Below, piece by piece: positions 7,393 to 14,237 of a stretch of 20,579 nucleotides of DNA (within the stretch, counting starts at the first letter, position 1; each line of letters opens with the position of its first letter). The stretch is from Asaia bogorensis. Its GTDB lineage: Bacteria; Pseudomonadota; Alphaproteobacteria; Acetobacterales; Acetobacteraceae. Made by a program: the position numbers and the translations under genes. The notes under the pieces were generated by a model, which saw only the letters and a program-made list of their open reading frames with translations, was not told the DNA's origin and made no database searches. Where the stretch lies: positions 1 to 20,579 of the forward strand of contig CAMCHA010000003.1 in NCBI GenBank assembly GCA_945874515.1, read 5' to 3'.

Positions 7393-7749
7393 ATGAGTAC
7401 GATCCTTCCCACCGAAAACCAAGACTGGGGTTTCTGGGGCACCATGCGCGAGCACGCGTAGCAAGCTTGGCCGATTGCTTTCACCGCAATCCACAACGCG
7501 ACCAGCACGGATCCCGCCTCGGTCCGCGCCTTTCTCGACAGCCGCTACGGGCGCCACTTCGCGGATGGGGTGAGTAGCCAGCTGCATCACGGCGCGAGCC
7601 TCGCGGACGCCATTGCGAAGACCACCGCGGAATGGATGGGCTGGCGCATCACGCAACGCACCAGCCGCGAGACGGGCATCCCCGCCGGCCTGCCCTACCT
7701 GACGGGCTTCGTTATCAACGAGGGTATCGCCGCCGAAGCGCAAGACTGA
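7393..7749 (+). pseudogene. Small accessory-region gene interrupted by an in-frame TAG
   Basis: From ATG 7393 (GGAG eight bases upstream) the frame reads MSTILPTENQDWGFWGTMRE, then His-Ala and a TAG at codon 23 (7459-7461). It then stays open to TGA 7747-7749, 118 codons in all. Downstream motifs include AWPIAFTAI, FLDSRYGRHFAD, WMGWRI and GIPAGLPYLTGFV. I recall intact proteins of this kind (~110-120 aa, DWGFWGTM at the start and GLPYLTGFV near the end) from alphaproteobacterial plasmids and integrative elements, but know no function. One base change (for example GAG or CAG to TAG) explains the break; the rest looks undecayed, so the mutation is recent, suppressed, or a sequencing error. Confidence 0.72.
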
Positions 7750-8061
7750 AGAGCCACACGTCGCAACGCGGCGCGACGCCTTGGCGTCAGCGACACCACC
7801 ATGCACAAGGCCGAACGCACTGGCCGCATTGCACGCGAACCGAGTGGCAAATGGGATATCACCAAGACACGCACCCGGCTGCTGGATGTCGCGACCGCAA
7901 ATGCGACGATTGATGAAATCGCCAGCACCATGCACGACGCGCTGCTGAATTGGCCCGCGCGCGCGACAGCGGCAATACAATGCTATCCAGGGAAGTTCTG
8001 TGTGGCATTGGAGGCGACGGCGAGCCCTCAAGCGTGCCGCCGCAGCAAACCATGGCTTTGA
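7750..8061 (+). pseudogene. Start-less helix-turn-helix remnant (phage Nu1/terminase-small-subunit-like)
   Basis: In the same frame as the interrupted gene, straight after its TGA, the sequence reads AARRLGVSDTTMHKAERTGR then IAREPSGKWDITKTRTRLLD. This is a MerR/Nu1-style DNA-binding helix-turn-helix with a wing. It is followed by ALLNWPARATAAI, which resembles the C-terminal helix of phage DNA-packaging small subunits. There is no ATG, GTG or TTG between the stop and the HTH. The first ATG (7801) falls inside the HTH, and the C-terminus runs into unrelated sequence. I read it as a decayed fragment; the family call is from memory. Confidence 0.5.
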
Positions 8062-8077
8062 TCTTCTCACCTTAACG

Positions 8078-8114
8078 CTATCTTGCGGCCCTTACCCCAA
8101 GGCGACTAAGATAG
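8078..8114. promoter_or_regulatory. Promoter with flanking 7-bp inverted repeat before the first amino-acid SBP
   Basis: A possible promoter is TTGCGG (8083-8088), an 18-bp spacer and TAAGAT (8107-8112). Perfect inverted-repeat arms CTATCTT (8078-8084) and AAGATAG (8108-8114) overlap the -35 and -10 boxes, spaced 30 bp (about three helix turns) apart. This suits repression or activation by a dimer or looped tetramer. Confidence 0.4.
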
Positions 8115-8143
8115 GCGGCAATTGGATTGAGCAGGAGATAAGA

Positions 8144-8965
8144 ATGACTATGACAGATCGCCGTTCCCTTTTTGCCCTCGCCGCCACGATGGCGGCTGGT
8201 TCAGCACTACCGGCACAGGCAAGGCCGCTTGATCAAGTCCTTTCTTCGCGCCGGCTGCGTGCGGGCATCAACCCCACCCTGCCGCCCTTTGGTACCTTCA
8301 ATGAACGCAACCAGATTGACGGGTTTGATGCCGACATCGCGCGCGAAATCGCGCGACGGATGAATGTGGAACTTGAAATCGTCCAAGTCGGCAGCCCGGA
8401 CCGCATCCCCTTCCTGCAATCTGACCGCATTGACATCGTGCTCGGCGCCATCACCCGTACGATCGAACGCGCGCTGGTGATCGACTATACCCAGCCGCTG
8501 CATACGCAATCCATGGTGGTGCTGACCAAATCCTCCGGCACCGCGGTGCCCATCGAAAAGCCAGCGGACCTCAATAACCGCCAGGTGCGCATGGTCCAGG
8601 TACGCGGCACGGTGGGCGTGCCTTGGTTGCAGGCAAATGCGGCGCAGGCGCAGGTTACGCTGCTCGACAATTATCCGGATTGCTTCCGCGCGCTGGCGCA
8701 GGGGCGCGCGGATGCCATGGTGGATGTGGCGGAATCGGTCGTTATCCCCATGCGTAATTTCCAGGGTGTGCAGTGGAAAATCCTGGATGAGGTGCTGGCC
8801 AGCTTCTGGGTTGGCATTGGCGTGCAAAAGGGCAATACAGCCCTGCGCGATGTGCTGAATGTGGTGCTGTTCGAATTGCATCGCACCAACTTCGTCAACC
8901 AGACCTGGGAGAAGTGGTTCGGCGTGCCGATGACAACGCGCATCCCCTTCAACCCGATGTTCTGA
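8144..8965 (+). CDS. Polar amino-acid-type ABC solute-binding protein (SBP_bac_3), copy 1
   Basis: 273 aa with ATG 8144 six bases after AGGAG; the open frame extends upstream but that part is not protein-like. The signal region DRRSLFALAATMAAG has a twin-arginine look, with likely cleavage after ALPAQA (residue 26). The mature part has LRAGINPTLPPFGTFNERNQ, the IDGFDADIAREIARRM start of the first lobe, TRTIERALVIDYT with the ligand-carboxylate Arg, and LAQGRADAMVDVAES, where the family places the Asp that holds the amino group. It is a clear paralogue of the SBP at 15015 (same RP(L)..VL..LR.G(I/V)NPTLPP start and same end layout). It heads a permease pair that has no ATPase. Confidence 0.93.
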   Translation: MTMTDRRSLFALAATMAAGSALPAQARPLDQVLSSRRLRAGINPTLPPFGTFNERNQIDGFDADIAREIARRMNVELEIVQVGSPDRIPFLQSDRIDIVLGAITRTIERALVIDYTQPLHTQSMVVLTKSSGTAVPIEKPADLNNRQVRMVQVRGTVGVPWLQANAAQAQVTLLDNYPDCFRALAQGRADAMVDVAESVVIPMRNFQGVQWKILDEVLASFWVGIGVQKGNTALRDVLNVVLFELHRTNFVNQTWEKWFGVPMTTRIPFNPMF

Positions 8966-8966
8966 C

Positions 8967-9635
8967 ATGTCGCTGCAATACGGGCAGGTTCTGCATTACC
9001 TGCCCGATTTCCTGCTTGGCGCGGCCATGGCGCTTTGGATCGCGGCCCTTGCCTTTGCAGGCGGGCTGCTGATCGGGCTTGTCGGGGCTGCGGTGCTGAC
9101 GCAAGGCCCGCTTTGGATGCGCCTGCCCATGCTCGGCTATGTGCGCTTCTTCACCTATACCCCGCAGCTTGTGCAGATATTTTTCTTGTTCTTCGCGCTA
9201 CCGGAATTCGGCATCATCCTATCCCCCATCACCGCCGTGCTGATCGGTATGACATTGAATGCCGGCGCCTATCTGACGGAGATCGAGCGTGCGGGCTTCG
9301 CATCAGTACCGCAGGCTGAATTAGACGCGGCGGAAACGCTTGGCTTTTCGCGGCCGCAAACCGTTTGGTATGTGATCGCGCCGCATGTTGTGCGCACGCT
9401 CTACCCGTCTCTATCCAATCACTACATCATCATGACGCTGGGCACCTCCATGGCGGCGATCTTTGGTGTGGAGGAACTGACTGGCCGCGCGCTGAACGCC
9501 AATGCCATTTCCTTCCGCTCAGTCGAGATTTTTTCGATCACGGCAGGTCTTTATATCGTGCTGACTATCATCGCCTCAGTGCTGCTTTGGCTGGTTGGCC
9601 GGTGGTTGTTCCGTGTCAAAGCCAGGGTCTTCTGA
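8967..9635 (+). CDS. Amino-acid-type ABC permease (HisM/GlnP family), copy 1a
   Basis: 222 aa, starting 1 bp after the SBP stop codon. It has about five membrane helices and a coupling loop LDAAETLGFSRPQTVWYVIA then P. The first helix-loop region contains YVRFFTYTPQLVQIFFLFF, matching the family's 'R.tP.lvQifflyf' motif. The last residues RWLFRVKARVF are the same in the permease at 15847, marking the two as duplicates. It should form a heterodimer with the next gene product in the inner membrane. Confidence 0.92.
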   Translation: MSLQYGQVLHYLPDFLLGAAMALWIAALAFAGGLLIGLVGAAVLTQGPLWMRLPMLGYVRFFTYTPQLVQIFFLFFALPEFGIILSPITAVLIGMTLNAGAYLTEIERAGFASVPQAELDAAETLGFSRPQTVWYVIAPHVVRTLYPSLSNHYIIMTLGTSMAAIFGVEELTGRALNANAISFRSVEIFSITAGLYIVLTIIASVLLWLVGRWLFRVKARVF

Positions 9636-9638
9636 ACC

Positions 9639-10373
9639 ATGTCCGCCTGGCAGATTTTAGCGAATGAGGCGCCGCGCTTCTTCACCTGGTGGAATATGCT
9701 GTTCCTTGGGCAGGCGCTGCTGAATACGCTGATCGCTTCCGTCATCGGCTGCGCGCTTGGCTATGCGCTGGGCTTTCTGCTCGCCACGCTGCGCCTGCCG
9801 CAGGTGATGCCCTTCGCACCCATTCGCACAGCCGCCATCCTTTGGGTGGAAATCTTTCGCCGTATCCCCTTTCTTGTGTTGTTGCTGCTGGTCTTCTTCC
9901 TGGGCCAGGCGTTGCGGCTGGAAGCGCCACTTTGGGCGGTGGCCATCACCGCAGTTGCCATCCGTATGAGCGCGCTGGCGGCCGAGAATGTGCGTGCCGG
10001 CTATGACAGCGTGCGCCCGCAGCAATGGGAAGCAGCGCTGACCATGAACCTGCCGGCGCTGACAGCGCTGCGCCGCGTGGTGCTGCCGCAATCCTGGCGC
10101 GTGATCCTACCGCCTTCTATTGTGCATGTGCTGAGCATGGTAAAGGAAACTTCGCTAGTGTCGCAGATTGGCTTCATTGAAATCACCTTTGCCGCGAAAA
10201 TGCTAACGCAGCGAGGTTTCAGCGCCATCATCACCTATGGCACGGCGCTGATCCTTTATTTCTGTGTGTCTTGGGCCTTGGCGTCCTTGGCGCGCGCGGC
10301 AGAACGGCGGCTGACCACCCGCCCTACCTTTACTGCGCGTCCCGCTCACATTCGTTCACCGGACTCGCACTGA
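9639..10373 (+). CDS. Amino-acid-type ABC permease (HisQ/GlnP family), copy 1b
   Basis: 244 aa, 3 bp after the previous stop. It contains VEIFRRIPFLVLLLLVFFLG (family motif near the second helix) and the coupling loop QWEAALTMNLPALTALRRVV then LPQSWR. The conserved Gly of the EAA loop is Asn here, as in its paralogue at 16526. No ATPase follows; the gene ends facing the catabolic operon. The ATPase encoded at 14238 is the obvious partner. Confidence 0.92.
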   Translation: MSAWQILANEAPRFFTWWNMLFLGQALLNTLIASVIGCALGYALGFLLATLRLPQVMPFAPIRTAAILWVEIFRRIPFLVLLLLVFFLGQALRLEAPLWAVAITAVAIRMSALAAENVRAGYDSVRPQQWEAALTMNLPALTALRRVVLPQSWRVILPPSIVHVLSMVKETSLVSQIGFIEITFAAKMLTQRGFSAIITYGTALILYFCVSWALASLARAAERRLTTRPTFTARPAHIRSPDSH

Positions 10374-10387
10374 ATTCTTGTTTGATC

Positions 10388-10431
10388 GCATTTTCCGAGG
10401 CGCCAAGTGATGCCACTTGGCTTGAAAATGC
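10388..10431. terminator. Bidirectional terminator, two-tier stem, between convergent operons
   Basis: The inner hairpin is GCCAAGTG-ATGC-CACTTGGC (10402-10421). It is enclosed by an outer stem GCATTTTC (10388-10395) with GAAAATGC (10424-10431). The outer arms supply T- and A-rich runs on either strand. It begins 14 bp after the permease stop and abuts the stop of the DapA-like gene, so it can serve both directions. Confidence 0.75.
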
Positions 10432-10432
10432 T

Positions 10433-11356
10433 CTACAAACCCGATGCCTTAAGTGCGGCCGTGAGCGCGGCCGCATCCACCGCATCCACGGGCGGTTGCG
10501 GTGGGCGCAGCGTTGCATCGGCAATGATCCCCATCTCTCGCAGGCACCATTTCAGCCGCGCGGTTGCGCGCCCGCCCGGTGGCGCGCCGTAGATTGCCTC
10601 GGCCAGGGGTTCCAATTTTTCATGCAGAGCGCGTGCTGCCGGCAGGTCATTTGTGCGCACAGCCGCGTCCAGTGCCACGATTTCATCAGGCATGAGGTCC
10701 GCCAGAGAAACCAGGCTGCCATCACTGCCATGCACCATGCAGGCCAGCAGATGTTCATCACCACTGGCGCAGACCGCGACATCCGGGCGCAGGCGTTTCA
10801 CTTGTCGGCGCAGCGCGTCATAGCCATCCACTTCCCAGCCGCCTTCCTTGATGCCAACCACTGTTTCAATCTTCAGCAGCTCAGCCATTGTTTCCGGCGT
10901 GAAGGCCATGCGCCCGGCGGCGTGATGCGCCTGGAAAAGAAAAATCGGCACACCCGGCACTGCATTCGCGATGGCGCGGTGATGCAGCACGGCCATGGCG
11001 GTTGTATGTGCCAGTGCGAAGGCATTTGGCAGAAAAACCATGATGGCATCGGCACCCGCGGCGCGTGCTTCCCGCGCTTCTTCTGCCGCTTCCAGGGATG
11101 ATTCCGCATTCACGCCAGCGACGATCAGCCGCGTTGCATCCAAAGTTGCGCGCGTTACTTCCACCGCGCGGCGCTTCTCGGTTCGGGTGATGACGTAATT
11201 CTCCCCCGCATGGCCATTGATCAAGACACCGCGAATGCCGGGGCGCATCACGCAATGCGCGGTATGGGCAGCGTAGCCATCCCAATCCGGCGCAAAATCC
11301 GCGCGCATCGGCAGCACGGTGGATGGGTAGATGCCGTGAAAGCGCGTATCGCTCAT
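10433..11356 (-). CDS. DapA-family (dihydrodipicolinate synthase/N-acetylneuraminate lyase) lyase or deaminase, divergent active site
   Basis: This 307-aa protein has the (beta/alpha)8 DapA layout. It has FHGIYPSTVLPM at the start, GVLINGHAGENYVIT where the family has GTTGE, and Schiff-base Lys170 in VVGIKEGG. Two usual catalytic positions differ: the Thr-Thr of GTTGE is His49-Ala50, and the Tyr that relays protons (Y in LYNVP) is Phe141 in FLFQAHHA. Family members open or deaminate 2-oxo or pyrroline acids; one is the 1-pyrroline-4-hydroxy-2-carboxylate deaminase of hydroxyproline breakdown. It is the last gene of the catabolic operon, overlapping the DAO-like gene by ATGA, so it likely acts on that enzyme's imine or keto product. 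True DapA (lysine synthesis) is unlikely. Confidence 0.85.
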   Translation of the reverse strand: MSDTRFHGIYPSTVLPMRADFAPDWDGYAAHTAHCVMRPGIRGVLINGHAGENYVITRTEKRRAVEVTRATLDATRLIVAGVNAESSLEAAEEAREARAAGADAIMVFLPNAFALAHTTAMAVLHHRAIANAVPGVPIFLFQAHHAAGRMAFTPETMAELLKIETVVGIKEGGWEVDGYDALRRQVKRLRPDVAVCASGDEHLLACMVHGSDGSLVSLADLMPDEIVALDAAVRTNDLPAARALHEKLEPLAEAIYGAPPGGRATARLKWCLREMGIIADATLRPPQPPVDAVDAAALTAALKASGL

Positions 11357-12465
11357 GCGGAATTGCTCCGTTGGTGAAGAAGCCGGTCTATGGGGAATAG
11401 TGGCAGTTCCGGCGCCTCGCCCAGGATCGCTTGCGCCAGGATGCGGCCCATATAGGGGCCACTGGTATAGCCTGAATGCACGCTGCCGATGATCCAGGCA
11501 TCATCAATCCCGGGGATGGGGCCAATGGCGGGCAGCGCATCAGCCGTTTCCGCTTCCAGCCCAAGCCAGGACCGCACGACGCGCGCTTGGCGCAAGGCCG
11601 GCACGGTATGCGCCGCCAGCCGCACATTGCCGAGGAAATTTTCTGATCGCACCGCGACACCGCCGCGCGCGCGATCCCCAATGCCTTGCCATCCACCACC
11701 AATCAGCACCGTGCCATTGGCATATTGCTTGAGACTGAGAAGGCCGGAGGCTACACCAAGCACTGTGCGCATCACCGGTGGCATGCGTTCAGTCACGACA
11801 AGCTGATTGATCAGCACCTTGATTGGCAGCGTCACGCCAAGCCAGGCCGCCATGTCCTGCAGCCAAACGCCGCCCGCCAGCACTACGCGCTGCGCCGCAA
11901 CCGCGCCCGCAGTTGTGTCCAGCACAAACCTGCCATCAATACCGCGCACTGGTGTTGCTTCCATCAATGTCACGCCGGCTTCCTGCAAGGCCGCGCGAAA
12001 GGCGCGCCCGGTCAGATAGGCAGAGGCAAAGCCATCAATTGGGCAATGCCCAGCAAGCTTCACACCATCCGCAAGCCCGGGTTCGATCGCTTGGGCAGCG
12101 CGGCCATCAATCAATTCAATGGGCGCGCCGGCTTCGCGGCGGATGCGCGCGCGTTCTTCAAGCATCGCGGCCTCGGCATCCGTGAAGGCAACAGATAATC
12201 CTGGGCAGGCTGTCGCCAGCACATCCCCACCAGCGCACCAGGCGGGCATGTTCATCCACATATCATGTGCGTGGAGCGCATAAGGGATCAGCGCTGCGCG
12301 AGTCATTTGCATCGTGAGCGTGCCGGCATTCACACCTGATGCCTCGCGGCAAATCTCGCCGCGATCAAGCAGCACAACGCGCATGCCGCCGCGCGCCAAG
12401 AACAAGGCCGTGGCGCAGCCCATAACCCCCGCGCCAATAACGGCAGCATCAAAGCGCGTATTCAT
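11353..12465 (-). CDS. DAO-family FAD-dependent oxidoreductase (amino/imino-acid dehydrogenase beta-type subunit)
   Basis: This 370-aa protein opens with FDAAVIGAGVMGCATALFLA (FAD-binding GxGxxG at 11-16) and ASGVNAG (42-48). It ends with GYTSGPYMGRILAQAILGE, as in D-amino-acid dehydrogenase, sarcosine oxidase beta, HcnC and OoxB-type proteins. It oxidises the C-N bond of an amino or imino acid. I choose ATG 12465, which overlaps the preceding gene's TGA (ATGA); the frame runs on upstream to 12642, but that part reads as low-complexity shadow of the neighbour. Together with the next two genes it forms a three-part dehydrogenase like HcnABC, opine oxidase or D-hydroxyproline dehydrogenase. The exact substrate is not readable from sequence. 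Confidence 0.9.
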   Translation of the reverse strand: MNTRFDAAVIGAGVMGCATALFLARGGMRVVLLDRGEICREASGVNAGTLTMQMTRAALIPYALHAHDMWMNMPAWCAGGDVLATACPGLSVAFTDAEAAMLEERARIRREAGAPIELIDGRAAQAIEPGLADGVKLAGHCPIDGFASAYLTGRAFRAALQEAGVTLMEATPVRGIDGRFVLDTTAGAVAAQRVVLAGGVWLQDMAAWLGVTLPIKVLINQLVVTERMPPVMRTVLGVASGLLSLKQYANGTVLIGGGWQGIGDRARGGVAVRSENFLGNVRLAAHTVPALRQARVVRSWLGLEAETADALPAIGPIPGIDDAWIIGSVHSGYTSGPYMGRILAQAILGEAPELPLFPIDRLLHQRSNSA

Positions 12466-13865
12466 ATTGGCGCTGGTGCTGGCACAGGAATATCGGCGTA
12501 GTCGAAATCGCCAAGGATGGACGCCATTGGCACAGGCCGCAGCGGAATACGGCCAGTGCCAAAGCCCAATTCCGCCACGCCCACGCCGCGCGCGGCGGCA
12601 AGCAGTGCGCCGGCGGCCTCTCCGCACATGCGGCCCTGGCAAGGCCCCATGCCGCAGCGGGTGAAGTGCTTCAGTTGGTTGATGGTGTTGGCACCTGCTG
12701 CGGCGGCTTTTTCGATCTCGCTGCGCGTCACGCCTTCGCAGCGGCAGATGATTGTCTCCGCAGGAATGGCAGCGACCATGGCCGGGCGCAACGCCATCAT
12801 GCGCGCCATGGCAGCACCTGTGCGGCGTGCACGCTCCAACGCCGCGTCTTCCTTCAACGCGTGTTCCAAACTGAAGCCAAGATCATGAAGCGCCGTATGT
12901 GCAGCAAGCCGCCCCGCTGCCGGTGCCGCTGCTGCGCCGCGCACGCCGGCGCCGTCGCCAGCCGCGTACAGGAAAGGCACGCTGGTGCGTTGTGCGGCAT
13001 CCAACACGGGCACCCAGCCGCCATCCTCCGGCCTATGTGCGTGCCGCGCGCGATAGGTGCGGCTTGCTTCGGTGGCCGGCACCAAACCATGGCCTATGCA
13101 AAGCGCATCGGCTTGGAAAACGCGCTCACCCACACGCACATGGGAAAGAACCTTATCGCCCTCAGCCGCCGTCACCTGCGCGCCCGCCAGCACAGGCACG
13201 CGCGCCGCGAGCAGCTTGGCGCGCCAGACCGCGCCCTGCGCCAGCAGATCGGGCCGCGCGGAAAGTGCCGGCAGTGCGCGCAGCCATTCAGCCGACGTTG
13301 CCGCATCGATCACCGCAGCGACAGAACCGCCCCCTGCCAAAATTTTCGCCGCCACCGCATAAAGCAACGGGCCAGCGCCCGCCACCACCACGCGCTGGCC
13401 CGGCAGTATGCCCTGCGCCTTCAACAATATGGTTGCCGCGGCCAGACCAATCACGCCCGGCAGCGTCCAACCTGGAAAGGGAATAATCCGCTCATGCGTG
13501 CCGCAGCAGAGAATCAGCGCGCGCGCCTGCACCGTGAAGGGCGCGCCATCCGAACCCAGCGCGGAAAGGCTGAAGGGCGCATCCGGCTGCCCTTCCGGCA
13601 CCAGCGGTCCGCCACCCAGGCCCCAGACACGACAGCCGGTGCGGATATCGGCGCCGCTGGCGGCCAGCGCGGCGCGCAGCGCATCGCCTTCTTGCCGGTC
13701 ATGATCCGGCTTCATCTCAAAGCCCGCTGGCGGCGCACGATAGACCTGCCCGCCTGGTGCGGGAGATTCCTCCAGCAGCACAACGCGCGCCTCACCACGG
13801 GCAGCTTCTGTCGCCGCTGCCATGCCGGCTGGGCCACCGCCCAGCACCGCAACATCGAAGATCAT
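12462..13865 (-). CDS. FAD/NAD(P)-binding oxidoreductase with C-terminal [2Fe-2S] domain (dehydrogenase alpha-type subunit)
   Basis: 467 aa. The first dinucleotide fold is DVAVLGGGPAGMAAA (4-18) and the second VVVAGAGPLLYAVAAKI (159-175). The C-terminal BFD-like domain has Cys374, Cys376, Cys404 and Cys409 (IICRCEGVT, then RCGMGPCQGRMCG), which should bind a [2Fe-2S] cluster. This is the architecture of HcnB, OoxA and NoxA. It likely passes electrons from the DAO subunit towards the respiratory chain. Start ATG 13865 overlaps the upstream TGA as ATGA; an in-frame ATG 14 codons earlier is less likely. The short Pro/Ala tail (PVPAPAPI) has no evident role. Confidence 0.92.
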   Translation of the reverse strand: MIFDVAVLGGGPAGMAAATEAARGEARVVLLEESPAPGGQVYRAPPAGFEMKPDHDRQEGDALRAALAASGADIRTGCRVWGLGGGPLVPEGQPDAPFSLSALGSDGAPFTVQARALILCCGTHERIIPFPGWTLPGVIGLAAATILLKAQGILPGQRVVVAGAGPLLYAVAAKILAGGGSVAAVIDAATSAEWLRALPALSARPDLLAQGAVWRAKLLAARVPVLAGAQVTAAEGDKVLSHVRVGERVFQADALCIGHGLVPATEASRTYRARHAHRPEDGGWVPVLDAAQRTSVPFLYAAGDGAGVRGAAAAPAAGRLAAHTALHDLGFSLEHALKEDAALERARRTGAAMARMMALRPAMVAAIPAETIICRCEGVTRSEIEKAAAAGANTINQLKHFTRCGMGPCQGRMCGEAAGALLAAARGVGVAELGFGTGRIPLRPVPMASILGDFDYADIPVPAPAPI

Positions 13866-14134
13866 GCCGGTGTCACTTCCTGCCCAGCCATAATGGGCGT
13901 GAGGCAAGCCTGTACCAGGCGCCCATCAACGCGCAGCAGGCATTGCTGGCACACCCCCATCATGCAGAAGGCAGTGCGTGGGCGCTTGGGGTCCTCACCT
14001 TCACCAAAGCGCCAATGGCCGGCGGCGATCAGCGCGGCGGCCAGGCTTTCCCCCGGATGCGCCATCATTGGAATGCCCTCCACCGTGATGGTGACAGGCG
14101 CGGGACGCGCGACATTGGGGATGCGCAGACTCAT
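13862..14134 (-). CDS. Small [2Fe-2S] ferredoxin-like subunit (HcnA type)
   Basis: 90 aa. Cys57, Cys62, Cys65 and Cys77 lie in FCMMGVCQQCLLRVDGRLVQ-AC, the HcnA/SoxA-N-terminal pattern for a plant-type [2Fe-2S] cluster. It is the first gene of the four-gene operon and should be the electron-transfer subunit that bridges the two flavoproteins. No Shine-Dalgarno precedes ATG 14134, and a good -10 box lies only 7 bp away, so its mRNA may be leaderless. Downstream genes would be reached by ATGA coupling. Confidence 0.9.
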   Translation of the reverse strand: MSLRIPNVARPAPVTITVEGIPMMAHPGESLAAALIAAGHWRFGEGEDPKRPRTAFCMMGVCQQCLLRVDGRLVQACLTPIMAGQEVTPA

Positions 14135-14141
14135 GCCGACG

Positions 14142-14169
14142 ATAATAGGTGAGCGCGTGCGCAGCGCAA
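14142..14169 (-). promoter_or_regulatory. Putative promoter of the catabolic operon, possibly leaderless
   Basis: On the minus strand, TTGCGC (14169-14164), a 16-bp spacer and TATTAT (14147-14142). The -10 ends 7 bp before ATG 14134, so the first transcribed base would be at or next to the A of ATG. Confidence 0.42.
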
Positions 14170-14182
14170 CTATGGCATCGGC

Positions 14183-14221
14183 TTGACGCGATGCGCGAAA
14201 AGCTTCGAGTATAGGAACCTA
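14183..14221 (+). promoter_or_regulatory. Possible promoter/operator before the ATPase gene
   Basis: TTGACG (14183-14188) is close to a -35 consensus; the best spaced -10 (GAGTAT, 14207-14212, 18-bp spacer) is poor. A short palindrome TAGG-AA-CCTA covers 14212-14221. A promoter must exist in this divergent 103-bp gap, but its exact place is uncertain. Confidence 0.25.
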
Positions 14222-14237
14222 CCAACAACCGGGGCGC

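Noticed and set aside
7321..8070. 249-aa open frame on the minus strand across the accessory patch
   Set aside because: The plus strand here carries recognisable small-protein and HTH motifs and a ribosome site. The minus translation resembles nothing I know, and it would cross the conserved leader.
8000..8143. N-terminal extension of the first amino-acid SBP
   Set aside because: AGGAG six bases before ATG 8144, followed at once by a signal peptide, fixes the start. The extension covers the promoter.
8207..8968. 253-aa minus-strand frame
   Set aside because: Shadow of the amino-acid SBP.
10271..11101. 276-aa plus-strand frame
   Set aside because: Runs through the terminator and antisense to the DapA-like gene.
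10433..11356. dapA of lysine biosynthesis
   Set aside because: Catalytic Tyr and GTTGE motifs are altered, and the gene is coupled to an oxidative catabolic operon.
12466..12642. N-terminal extension of the DAO-like gene
   Set aside because: The Rossmann fold begins just after ATG 12465, which forms the same ATGA overlap seen at the other operon junctions.
11353..14134. Hydrogen cyanide synthase hcnABC
   Set aside because: The three subunits match that architecture, but the linked DapA-like gene and amino-acid transporters fit catabolism better. The same architecture is shared by opine and hydroxyproline dehydrogenases, so no symbol is given.
12666..14186. 506-aa open frame on the plus strand
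   Set aside because: It lies antisense to two clear flavin/iron-sulfur genes with motif-level support. Its translation is Arg/His/Ala-rich with no recognisable domain, a usual GC-rich shadow.
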